Assembly (NCBI GenBank): GCA_028712345.1
Contig: JAQTQF010000007.1
Location: 1-17,056 of the forward strand
DNA: 17,056 nucleotides
Reading direction: 5' to 3'
Source: Phycisphaerae bacterium
Lineage (GTDB): Bacteria; Planctomycetota; Phycisphaerae; Sedimentisphaerales; UBA12454
In this document: one piece after another, positions 7,730-14,915 of the stretch
Layout of the letters: each line of letters starts with the position of its first letter
Position numbering within the stretch: the first letter of the stretch is position 1
The notes under the pieces: generated by a model
What the model was told of the DNA's origin: nothing
Databases searched by the model: none
The model's input: the letters and a program-made list of their open reading frames with translations, nothing else
Translations under genes and position numbers: made by a program

Positions 7730-8038
7730 ATGATGACACTTGGCTTACGAAAAATAATTTTGCTGATGCTTATAGGGTCGGTTTTCCTCATGGCAAACAT
7801 TGTGCTGGTTGCCAACTGGCTCTCCGAAAAAGGCCTGCCGGACTTCGCAAATCACATACGCAGCAACTATCTTACAGGCACGGCGATTACGGTAGTTGTA
7901 GCACTTTTGATATTGCTGGTAAACCCCGGCAAAGCAGGTACTGCAAGATGCTTTATAAGAAGATGCCCGGTATGTGACCGCAGGTTGCTTGGAAATCCCA
8001 AATATTGCTCAGAGTGCGGCAGCAACTGCAACAGTTAA
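7730..8038 (+). CDS. Small membrane protein with C-terminal zinc ribbon
   Basis: 102-residue protein of unknown function. Two hydrophobic segments (about 8-30 and 47-64) predict a helical hairpin in the membrane, followed by a cytoplasmic-looking zinc ribbon: CPVC at 79-82 and CSEC at 93-96, with further cysteines at 74 and 100. The start is the first of two adjacent ATGs, with AAAGGA at 7721-7726 four bases upstream; the second ATG (7733) would give better spacing. The gene is convergent with the large peptidase gene, with only two bases between stop codons and no terminator visible there. The function is not recognisable. The ribbon suggests a small metal-dependent interaction module. Confidence 0.8.
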   Translation: MMTLGLRKIILLMLIGSVFLMANIVLVANWLSEKGLPDFANHIRSNYLTGTAITVVVALLILLVNPGKAGTARCFIRRCPVCDRRLLGNPKYCSECGSNCNS

Positions 8039-8040
8039 GA

Positions 8041-10227
8041 CTATTTTACAGCTTCTGTTGCTATTTTGCGATTTTCCAATCTCAGCATGCGATCTATTGA
8101 ATCACGGTGAATGTAGTCGTAGAGTTCGGTGTCAAAATAGAATTCATGCACCATCTGAAAAGCTCTGGCTATTTTCTGCCATATTGAACGGTGCTCCTTG
8201 GGCAATTCAGTAAAACCAGTTTTTTGTCGTGCATGGAAAGCCATAACCAAAGCCTGCCTGGAAGAACATATTTTACCATCGAGGCAATCTCGGGTTTCAA
8301 GCATGAACGCTGCTTCTGTAAGCAGCTTTTCATTCATATTATTTTCACGCAGATACTTACAGGCTTCATTATCAGCCCGGTCTTCTATCTCTAACGAATT
8401 AAGTAGCACGCTCCAAAATCCCGCTCCGACCAGTCCCAATCTGGAAATGATCCTCAAAAACCAAATCCTGGTACAGTCATATTTAAGATGAGCTATTTCA
8501 TGGGCAATGATTGCTTCACCGTGTTCAGAAAATTTCTCCAAAAACTCCAAGCTGGCTCTGGTGAAAACGATTATCTTTTTAGGCAAATACCCTCTTACAT
8601 CGGCCCATGGAGACCCGGATATCGAATGTTCATCCAGAACACAAGAAATTCCAGAAACGCCCATTTTCGCCGCAATATCCTTCGATTTTTGGGCTATGTC
8701 ACTTTCAAAGCACACCCTGTATCTTCCGGTCTTATGAAGCCTTAAAAATGATTTTATAGTAAAATAGACGTACAGCAAGAAAGGAGCAATTGCAGGGATC
8801 AGAAGAACAAAACTTAGCAGCTTTACTGACCATTGCGTAGCGTTGCCTGCCAGGATAGTCGCAGCAATTGTCTTTGTTCCGCTTACTATGAACTCTCCAT
8901 ACAGAGCAGGTAACAGTGGCCATTGAGGTAGAACGAGCATATTCAGTATGGAAAGATTGAAAAAGATAGTTAGCCAAAAAACTCCCGAAAGAGCAAAAAA
9001 CAGGAGCCATAGGACAACTTTTGTTGAAAGCGGGATAATTGGCCTGTGGGCTATATTTTTATCAGCGTCACCTTGTACTTTGTTCTTGAGAATATAATCG
9101 AGGAATTGCTGGTGTGCACTTCCAGTACCCCCAAGGACACTGCCTACCTCGCATGAAACCGAAAGCAGCAGATACACAAAGAGCAGCCATACTATAAAAC
9201 TGTTCGCGTAGAAAAGAAAACATACATACAACAATGACCACATCAATTTTCTGGTATGACTGTCAGTACTGTCGCGGCCATAAGATTCCGAATAAGCTTC
9301 AGTATTTGATATTGCGATTGGCTTTGATGAATTTAATGCCTTTATTGTATCCAGCCCAGTGTGTATATTGGATTTAACTACCAGAGGAGTACCCAGTAAT
9401 AGGAACAGGATAGCAAAGGACATGATACAATTATTTGCGGTACCAAGAACCTTTTGACCCTGATAAAGACCGACTCTCTTTTTGTACGTAATGAAAATGG
9501 CGATAAATGCTATGATCAGCAGTAACAGTAATATTACTTTTGCGGTGAGTCCACTGTTCATAATAAATTCGAAATGAGATTTATCAAGGACAAAAACCGC
9601 AGAACATAAAAGTGAAACGATAAATACGATGGAAATTTTATTATCTATGACCTGTCTCGATTCTGCGACAGGAATTGCTCTATATTGCATCATGGGGGTA
9701 TTGCGTGAAAGATTTGTGCATATATCGAATAGAATCTTATCGCCCCAGGCATTATATCTGTCGAGCAGCGAAAAGATAATACTTGTCATCAGAAAACTTG
9801 TCAGTATCACAGGGACAGCTATGAACCATCCTATGATACCTACAGAGACGGGAAGCGGAAGTTGAAAAAAGTCAGCAGGCATATTACCCGCCACATAAGC
9901 CATGCACGCAAGAAATACCGCGATAAAATAGAGGCGAACTTTGAGCCACACAGACAGTTCGAATTTCATTCTTATATGAGCTTGTTCCTGACTTGTTTTT
10001 TTGACAGACCATGTGATCTTTGGCGGAACACTACTGGTAATAGCTCTCAGAAATGACCGACTTGAAACCCATGAGACAAATACTTTGTTACTTTCATCTA
10101 TGCTTTCTGTAAGCAGCCCATATTTATCTTTGAGAGTGCCGGTAAAAGCCTTGGTAAGCGTATCTTCCGGTATGTCCACTTCGAAAATACAGTCATAGTT
10201 ATCTTTGGCTTTAGAGGATGTTTTCAT
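8041..10227 (-). CDS. Large polytopic M48-like zinc metallopeptidase
   Basis: 728-residue integral membrane protein. It has a soluble N-terminal region (about 1-92), about eight to ten hydrophobic segments between about 95 and 510 (for example 97-115, 128-155, 197-215, 228-248, 265-287, 335-365, 485-510), and a C-terminal cytoplasm-facing peptidase domain. The catalytic signature HEIAH is at 576-580 (zinc ligands H576 and H580, catalytic E577). EDRAD (615-619) matches the M48 ExxAD motif, which gives the third ligand E615. The family (Ste24/HtpX-like) cleaves membrane or membrane-associated proteins. This one is much longer than HtpX (about 290). Its ATG overlaps the end of the anti-sigma gene by 17 bases, implying translational coupling. 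A role in processing the anti-sigma factor or in the sigma-controlled envelope response is inference. Confidence 0.85.
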   Translation of the reverse strand: MKTSSKAKDNYDCIFEVDIPEDTLTKAFTGTLKDKYGLLTESIDESNKVFVSWVSSRSFLRAITSSVPPKITWSVKKTSQEQAHIRMKFELSVWLKVRLYFIAVFLACMAYVAGNMPADFFQLPLPVSVGIIGWFIAVPVILTSFLMTSIIFSLLDRYNAWGDKILFDICTNLSRNTPMMQYRAIPVAESRQVIDNKISIVFIVSLLCSAVFVLDKSHFEFIMNSGLTAKVILLLLLIIAFIAIFITYKKRVGLYQGQKVLGTANNCIMSFAILFLLLGTPLVVKSNIHTGLDTIKALNSSKPIAISNTEAYSESYGRDSTDSHTRKLMWSLLYVCFLFYANSFIVWLLFVYLLLSVSCEVGSVLGGTGSAHQQFLDYILKNKVQGDADKNIAHRPIIPLSTKVVLWLLFFALSGVFWLTIFFNLSILNMLVLPQWPLLPALYGEFIVSGTKTIAATILAGNATQWSVKLLSFVLLIPAIAPFLLYVYFTIKSFLRLHKTGRYRVCFESDIAQKSKDIAAKMGVSGISCVLDEHSISGSPWADVRGYLPKKIIVFTRASLEFLEKFSEHGEAIIAHEIAHLKYDCTRIWFLRIISRLGLVGAGFWSVLLNSLEIEDRADNEACKYLRENNMNEKLLTEAAFMLETRDCLDGKICSSRQALVMAFHARQKTGFTELPKEHRSIWQKIARAFQMVHEFYFDTELYDYIHRDSIDRMLRLENRKIATEAVK

Positions 10228-10909
10228 CTTTAGAAAGATTCTCTAAAAATATGTTTTCTATTTTTAACCTTATATCATCATCCAGTTTCAGATTTGTGCC
10301 GGAAGCTTCTAGCTCCTTGATACATTCTGGTAGTATATTTTTGAGGTCATCAAGACTTTTACATCTTTCTGCCAGCAAAAACTGAACATCGTCCACGAAA
10401 TTGATAACATTGAGAATCTGTTCGTAATCTTTTCTTTTCTGGGGTGGCACTTGGCTGGCAAATGCAGCTGCAGACAATTTGGTCTCGTGTTCTGATGACT
10501 TGATATTATTTGACTTGTTCCAGTTTCTAAAAACCACTATCGCCGGTTTAATCGACGGCCAGGATTCTTTAGCTAAAAAGAGCTTGGCTACTTTTTCGGC
10601 AAGCTCATCTTTCTTTATGTTTAAGCTGCAGACAAAGTCTAGTTTCGCTTTAAGTTCGCCAGACATCGGTGGTGTCGAACCTTCGGCGGTGCTAACGGTT
10701 GCTGTCTCAGTTATTTTGATGATATTATAAACATCGGAGCACATCCTACATACCTTGATGTGTTTTGAAACCTTATCTGCCCCTTCATTTGACAGACGAC
10801 CCTGTGTCCAGGCCATGATCATTTCATGCGAAAAATGTGTCTTTTCGCCCATATCTGAAAAGATCTGCCTAACCAACTCGTTATTCATAAAATCCTGTTC
10901 ATCATTCAT
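10211..10909 (-). CDS. Zinc-binding anti-sigma factor-like protein
   Basis: 232-residue protein lying between an ECF sigma gene and a membrane peptidase gene. The N-terminal 60 residues carry a ZAS (zinc-binding anti-sigma) motif: HIKVCRMC gives H50, C54 and C57, with H25 or H28 about 22-25 residues upstream as the fourth ligand. ZAS proteins hold their partner sigma factor inactive in the cytoplasm. Unlike many planctomycete or proteobacterial anti-sigmas, no transmembrane segment is visible in the remaining ~170 residues, which look alpha-helical and charged. On the minus strand the ATG is preceded by TTTGGAG with an 8-base spacer. The sigma gene ends 98 bases upstream. It is read as the cognate regulator of that sigma factor. 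Confidence 0.82.
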   Translation of the reverse strand: MNDEQDFMNNELVRQIFSDMGEKTHFSHEMIMAWTQGRLSNEGADKVSKHIKVCRMCSDVYNIIKITETATVSTAEGSTPPMSGELKAKLDFVCSLNIKKDELAEKVAKLFLAKESWPSIKPAIVVFRNWNKSNNIKSSEHETKLSAAAFASQVPPQKRKDYEQILNVINFVDDVQFLLAERCKSLDDLKNILPECIKELEASGTNLKLDDDIRLKIENIFLENLSKDENIL

Positions 10910-11007
10910 TTTACAGGCTCCAAATTTCTTGTATTGTCATTCTGGTTGAGACCAATTCTATATTTCTTTGGCCAGAAGCGCAACAGATTTCCTTTTTAGT
11001 TTCCAAA

Positions 11008-11550
11008 CTATATCCCTTCCAGTTTATCTCTTAATATCTGCCGGCCTTTTCGCAGATGCCAGTCAAGCTGGTTTTTGTTAATAAAATAGGCTTCGCAGAT
11101 ATCCCCGTAACTCATGTCATGTAAATAATATTCGATCATATAGGTCTTCGTCGGTTCGGGTAGTATATTCAAGGTTTTTTTTATTATCTGATGTATTTCC
11201 TGTCGCTGTGTTTCAATAGCAGGATCATCAGTATCACTATTTGATTGACGAAATTCCAAGACATCCTCTTCGACATAACACAAACGCTGCTTTGCCCGTT
11301 CATTCAATGCAAGATTTTTGGCTATGCAGCACAGCCAGCCAATGAAATTATCATGGCTTAGAGAACCGATTTTTGAAAGAGCGTTGAAAAAGGCCTGCTG
11401 TGTCAGTTCGGCAGCCGTCTGTTCATTTCGGACTATCTTTAGGCAGGTATTTTTGACAAGGGCGTAATGCCTCCGGTAAAGCAGTTCGAAGGCAAACCTG
11501 TTTCCTGCCATAAATTTTCTTACAAGCTCGATATCCGACAAGTTATCCAA
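11008..11550 (-). CDS. ECF-type RNA polymerase sigma factor
   Basis: 180-residue sigma-70 family protein with only regions 2 and 4, as in ECF sigma factors. Region 2 runs about residues 20-93 (FELLYRRHYALVKNTCLKIV, TAAELTQQAFFNALSKI, FIGWLCCIAKNLALNERAK). Region 4 is about 127-178 (ILPEPTKTYMIEYYLHDMSYGDICEAY, then the recognition helix NKNQLDWHLRKGRQILRDKL). The frame has no ATG before the upstream stop. A TTG at 11550 with a good Shine-Dalgarno is used. It is followed by a zinc-binding anti-sigma factor and an M48-like peptidase, and is divergent from the ubiquitin-like operon. It may control its own operon and perhaps that operon (inference). Confidence 0.92.
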   Translation of the reverse strand: MDNLSDIELVRKFMAGNRFAFELLYRRHYALVKNTCLKIVRNEQTAAELTQQAFFNALSKIGSLSHDNFIGWLCCIAKNLALNERAKQRLCYVEEDVLEFRQSNSDTDDPAIETQRQEIHQIIKKTLNILPEPTKTYMIEYYLHDMSYGDICEAYFINKNQLDWHLRKGRQILRDKLEGI

Positions 11551-11557
11551 GTCGTAG

Positions 11558-11563
11558 TCCTTT
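11558..11563 (-). promoter_or_regulatory. Shine-Dalgarno site fixing the TTG start of the sigma factor
   Basis: AAAGGA on the minus strand, 7 bases before TTG 11550. With a stop codon (TGA) in frame 33 bases upstream of the TTG and no ATG in between, it decides the start. Confidence 0.75.
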
Positions 11564-11794
11564 TCGATAGCGGTAAGTTTCTCTCATAAGTTTCAGCAAA
11601 ATCCAAAAATAATCAATTTTTTCTCCGTCATCGGCCCCTTGCCCTGTTGTTACTGATAGAGACGATGGCAGTAAATTTGGCAGCAGGCAAAACAGACATA
11701 TATTTTCGTAAAAATAACAGAAAAGGCCTTGTGTGTCAACTTCTTATAAGAGCTGTACTTAGGTCAATAACGATTGAGTCGAAGTTTTTAAATT
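11564..11794. other. Divergent intergenic region between sigma factor and JAB operon
   Basis: This region must hold the promoters of both divergent operons. I see no clear sigma-70 promoter. A TATAAG at 11745-11750 has no -35 at proper distance, and GTCAAC at 11735-11740 is a possible ECF-type -35 core on the + strand without a convincing -10. A small inverted repeat TCAAT/ATTGA (11764-11777) and an imperfect one (TTGCCCTGTTG near 11639 with CAGCAGGCAA near 11681) are weak operator candidates. Confidence 0.4.
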
Positions 11795-11796
11795 GG

Positions 11797-11801
11797 AAGG
11801 A
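11797..11801 (+). promoter_or_regulatory. Shine-Dalgarno site for the JAB protein
   Basis: AAGGA nine bases before ATG 11811. The in-frame TTG at 11793 overlaps this site and is therefore rejected as start. Confidence 0.7.
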
Positions 11802-11810
11802 AATAAACAA

Positions 11811-12992
11811 ATGACAGAAAACCTGACAAATTCACAGATACCCCGCTATATGAATATATATTCCAACGATATGCAGTTTATGGCGGCAGATGCAAGTTAC
11901 TGGGAAGATATCGAAGAAGGCGGTACTTTACTGGGTTTATGGTCCCATGGCGGCAATCCGGTCATAATGCTTGCCACACCTTCCGGCCCGGGTGCTATAA
12001 ATGAAAATTCGCATTTTGCCCAGGATCCTGGCCATGTATTTGAGATATGCCGACAACTCCAGGAAGGATTTGGAATTCAGTGTCTCGGCAGCTGGCATAG
12101 TCACCACGGCCTTGGACTTGATTGTCCAAGTCCCGGGGACGTGGAGCAGGTTCATCGCTTTGCAAAGAGAAGCAACATCCAGAAAATGGTTCAAATCATT
12201 GTGTCCTATGACAGAGCAGGCATGTTCTTGCATACAAGAAGAAAATCTATCGCAGAAAGCCTGCTGGATAAGATAAGAGAAACAAAAAAATCCGAACCCC
12301 AGAAGAATATGGCCGAAGAAGATTACCGTTTGATCCGCATCAAAGCCTTTTTTTATCCGGATGCTCAGAACGGCTCATACCAAGAATATCCTATCAATGT
12401 ATTATCAGGAAAAAATCCCATACGGTCGGCCCTTGCTGAAAGCCAAATACTACATACACCTTATCCGCTGGATATTGGCCGGTTCCCTCTTGAGCGGACA
12501 CTTTTTGATAAGGCAATATTTCCCAAGTGGAACGAAAATACACAGGAACAGATTCCCGATTTTATCATAGAACAACTGGCCAACCTCGATGCTGATATAG
12601 CGAAGGATGCAGAAATCTGCCTTGATGACAAAAATATCACTGTATCAATACCTATTCGTGGTGACAGCATCCTCGTAGTGACTTATGGCATTGACGATAC
12701 AGAAGCACCTATAGATTCCATAAATATTCGTCGTGGCAAAGACAGAAAGGCTATTGATATTACCAAAACTATTCTGGCGGATTTGGACGACTTGCCTCTT
12801 TGCGTAATTTACCGAAAGGTTTCTGCTTTAGCCGGATTCTGTACTCCCAGACCTTTGTTTACTTTGTGCCCGACGGTAACGGTAATTGAGTCAGAAAAAG
12901 AAGATGACACGGCTCATACATTTTCTGTGAAACCTGAAATATCGAATGGTGAAAAAGAGATACAAGGAGGATCCGAAGATGCGCTCGAATAG
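11811..12992 (+). CDS. JAB/MPN (JAMM) metallo-isopeptidase-like protein
   Basis: 393-residue protein, first gene of a ubiquitin-like cassette. Residues about 15-145 form a prokaryotic JAB domain. JAMM peptidases use zinc to cut isopeptide or peptide bonds after ubiquitin-like modifiers. The catalytic Glu is E36 in EEGGTLLGLW, and the zinc motif WHSHHGLGLDCPSPGD gives H96, H98, S107 and D110. Spacing is HxH-x8-S-x2-D, one residue longer than the usual x7. All ligands are present, so it is probably active. Residues about 170-360 form a second, unrecognised domain, followed by a charged C-terminal tail. Its end overlaps the E2 gene by 14 bases. Likely role: deconjugating, or maturing the C-terminus of, a ubiquitin-like modifier. 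It does not end in GG and is not itself an evident modifier. Confidence 0.88.
   Translation: MTENLTNSQIPRYMNIYSNDMQFMAADASYWEDIEEGGTLLGLWSHGGNPVIMLATPSGPGAINENSHFAQDPGHVFEICRQLQEGFGIQCLGSWHSHHGLGLDCPSPGDVEQVHRFAKRSNIQKMVQIIVSYDRAGMFLHTRRKSIAESLLDKIRETKKSEPQKNMAEEDYRLIRIKAFFYPDAQNGSYQEYPINVLSGKNPIRSALAESQILHTPYPLDIGRFPLERTLFDKAIFPKWNENTQEQIPDFIIEQLANLDADIAKDAEICLDDKNITVSIPIRGDSILVVTYGIDDTEAPIDSINIRRGKDRKAIDITKTILADLDDLPLCVIYRKVSALAGFCTPRPLFTLCPTVTVIESEKEDDTAHTFSVKPEISNGEKEIQGGSEDALE
12964..12970 (+). promoter_or_regulatory. Strong Shine-Dalgarno site fixing the E2 start
   Basis: AAGGAGG with an 8-base spacer to ATG 12979, located inside the 3' end of the JAB gene. It rules out the in-frame ATG-like start at 12946. 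Confidence 0.85.
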
Positions 12993-13422
12993 TCAAATGT
13001 ACCGTCTTGCTCTTGAGCAAAAGATACTGGCAAACGAACTGCCGCAATTCAGTTTTTATGACATCAACGGCGACACATACATATCAGGCTGGCAAAGCAC
13101 CTGCTCGCACAGAGAAAATTACCGGTTGAAACTTCAATTTGGTTCCAATTACCCGGATGAGATGCCGAGGTTGTATGTCAATTCACCATTGATACTGCCC
13201 CAGCGAAACAGCTGTCGAACTGTAAACCAGATGGGCGTTTCGCATGTTTTCCATACTCTCTCTAATGGCCCTGGTGGATGTGTGCAGATATGTCATACAA
13301 AATTTGATCTGTGGAATCCATCCATGACATGTGTTGCAGTGCTGATGAAAGGTATTGTCTGGCTTGAAGCATATGACGCATACCTTCAAACCGGATGCGG
13401 TCTCGATGATTTTCTGCGTTAA
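12979..13422 (+). CDS. E2 ubiquitin-conjugating-fold (UBC) protein
   Basis: 147-residue protein, the size of a minimal E2 domain. The E2 layout is recognisable: beta strands with YRLKLQFGSNYPDEMPRLYV (48-67, the YP and P typical of the beta meander), then a histidine-containing stretch SHVFHTLSNGPGG at the place of the HPN motif. Next come the candidate catalytic C101 in GGCVQIC (C105 nearby) and LWNPSMTCVAVLMKGIVWLEAY (111-132), matching the canonical WxP followed by the iL helix. E2 proteins take an activated modifier from E1 as a thioester and pass it to a target. Here the E1-like protein is encoded 43 bases downstream and JAB overlaps upstream. The exact HPN motif is absent, as in several bacterial E2 families. 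The E2 call rests on motifs read by eye plus context. Confidence 0.85.
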   Translation: MRSNSQMYRLALEQKILANELPQFSFYDINGDTYISGWQSTCSHRENYRLKLQFGSNYPDEMPRLYVNSPLILPQRNSCRTVNQMGVSHVFHTLSNGPGGCVQICHTKFDLWNPSMTCVAVLMKGIVWLEAYDAYLQTGCGLDDFLR

Positions 13423-13450
13423 ATTAATTGATAACAATAAAAACTCTTTG

Positions 13451-13457
13451 AAAGGAG
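13451..13457 (+). promoter_or_regulatory. Shine-Dalgarno site fixing the E1 start
   Basis: AAAGGAG with an 8-base spacer to ATG 13466. The frame is open back to 13355 inside the E2 gene, but this site and the end of E2 at 13422 favour 13466. Confidence 0.8.
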
Positions 13458-13465
13458 TGTGTAAA

Positions 13466-14905
13466 ATGACTGAAGTAGAACGAGTTCAAAATATTATGAG
13501 GGATGTTAACAGCAGCAAAGATGCTGTTAAGAAACTAAAGTACGACCCGTCGACCAGAACGCTCAGGCCTGCGTCATGTTATGATGATCCTGACTGCGTT
13601 AAACCAGTGACACATCAGGATATGAATCTCTATATGAACCTCTGTGCCGCCCCAGAGGCATGCATTACCATTTCTGGTTCATTTATTGAGCAGGCCTGCA
13701 GTCGCGGAGCCACCTATCATGCCTTGTTTTCATCCAAAGACAATGGAACGGTTTTTACCTTGCTACAGGCGTCAAAGGTTGAAACAACAGTGAACGGCAG
13801 TCTGATTTTTGTCAAAAACCTCGATGATGCCGATGTATCTGTGGTCGGTTGTGATACTGACAGTGTGAGGGTATTGGTGCAAAAAGACCGAATCTCAGAT
13901 TTACGCGTAAAAGGTTATATCAACAAAAATGGTAAGTGGCAGCAGGCTCGTGTAAATATCGTCCCTGTCAAACAACAGCTTTTTTCGAGGTTTGCCGGAA
14001 TTCTGGAGACCAATGTTCTTTCAGAAAAACACGTTCTTATAGCAGGGTTAGGATCGGGCGGTTCAGCAATTGCCGTCAGGCTTGCCCAAAGCGGGATTAT
14101 GAACTTTACTGGTATTGATCATGACAGATTTGAGGTTGGTAATATCGCCCGACATGCTGCCGGCATATCCGATGTAGGACGGCTGAAGATAAATATAGTC
14201 AGGGACCTGATACATGAGAAAAATCCTTATGCAACGGTGAAAGGTGTTGCGGAAAGGATTTCCTGGGACAATATCGAAACCTTTCGTGAGTTGGTAAAGC
14301 AAGTAGATTTGGTTATCTGCGCAACAGATAACCGGATAAGCAAGCGTATAATGAATCGGCTCTGTATCGAAGAGAATAAGGTTTTGATTGTCGCTGGTGC
14401 ATTTCGCAGAGCTTATGGTGGACAGGTTCTAAGGGTAAGGCCCGGCAAATCACTCTGTTTTCAATGTTTTCTCGATTCTCTGCCCCAGCAGGCCCAGGAT
14501 CAGGAGATAACCAGTATAGAGCAATCCGAGGGCTTGGCTTATACCGACCGGCCTGTTCCCATCGAGCCGGGTCTTTCGAATGATATTGCTCCGATAAACC
14601 AGATGGTGGTCAAACTTGCCATTCAGGAACTTCTTAAGGGAACCGATACTACACTCAAATCTCTGGATGAGGATTTGACAGCGGATCTGTATCTCTGGCT
14701 TAACAGAAGAGAGTCCCAGACCGGATATGAAGATCTTGAACCCTTGGAGTATAACGTTGACGGGATAACTGTAATGCGATGGTACGGCATCGACATCAGT
14801 AAGAACCCTGCATGTCCCGAATGCGGAAACTTTTTGGCTGAGCTGTCGAAACGGGCCAACGTCACAGTAACCAAAGAAAATGCAGAGGAATTTACCTGCC
14901 TATAA
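13466..14905 (+). CDS. ThiF/MoeB/E1-like ubiquitin-activating adenylyltransferase
   Basis: 479-residue protein. Residues about 1-170 are an unrecognised N-terminal domain. Residues about 175-460 are a ThiF-type E1 domain that adenylates the C-terminus of a ubiquitin-like protein. Visible motifs: the nucleotide loop GLGSGGS (194-200), IDHD (D218, D220), NIARH (226-230, with N226 and R229), K241, and ATDN with D288 that binds Mg-ATP. Two CxxC pairs, C331/C334 and C450/C453, form the structural zinc site of MoeB/ThiF/E1 proteins. No cysteine lies between C334 and C450, where the crossover-loop catalytic cysteine is usually found, so thioester formation may use another Cys or be skipped. The ATPase gene starts 10 bases later. 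Likely partner: the E2 encoded upstream. Confidence 0.9.
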   Translation: MTEVERVQNIMRDVNSSKDAVKKLKYDPSTRTLRPASCYDDPDCVKPVTHQDMNLYMNLCAAPEACITISGSFIEQACSRGATYHALFSSKDNGTVFTLLQASKVETTVNGSLIFVKNLDDADVSVVGCDTDSVRVLVQKDRISDLRVKGYINKNGKWQQARVNIVPVKQQLFSRFAGILETNVLSEKHVLIAGLGSGGSAIAVRLAQSGIMNFTGIDHDRFEVGNIARHAAGISDVGRLKINIVRDLIHEKNPYATVKGVAERISWDNIETFRELVKQVDLVICATDNRISKRIMNRLCIEENKVLIVAGAFRRAYGGQVLRVRPGKSLCFQCFLDSLPQQAQDQEITSIEQSEGLAYTDRPVPIEPGLSNDIAPINQMVVKLAIQELLKGTDTTLKSLDEDLTADLYLWLNRRESQTGYEDLEPLEYNVDGITVMRWYGIDISKNPACPECGNFLAELSKRANVTVTKENAEEFTCL

Positions 14906-14915
14906 GGGATCGAAA

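Noticed and set aside
10940..10977. TTCTGG/CCAGAA inverted repeat between sigma and anti-sigma genes
   Set aside because: Six pairs around a 26-base loop. Too weak to call a terminator or attenuator.
11695..11760. Possible sigma-70 promoter TTGTGT/TATAAG upstream of the JAB gene
   Set aside because: Spacer between the two elements is only about 10 bases, far short of 17. An ECF-type promoter is more likely but not identified.
11764..11777. TCAAT/ATTGA inverted repeat before the JAB gene
   Set aside because: Only five base pairs. Such repeats occur often by chance, so no operator is called.
11811..14905. A complete type II CBASS or Bil system
   Set aside because: No cyclase, no effector and no ISG15-like modifier is visible. 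E1 and E2 are separate genes, unlike the fused Cap2, and the HerA-type ATPase does not belong to those systems as I know them.
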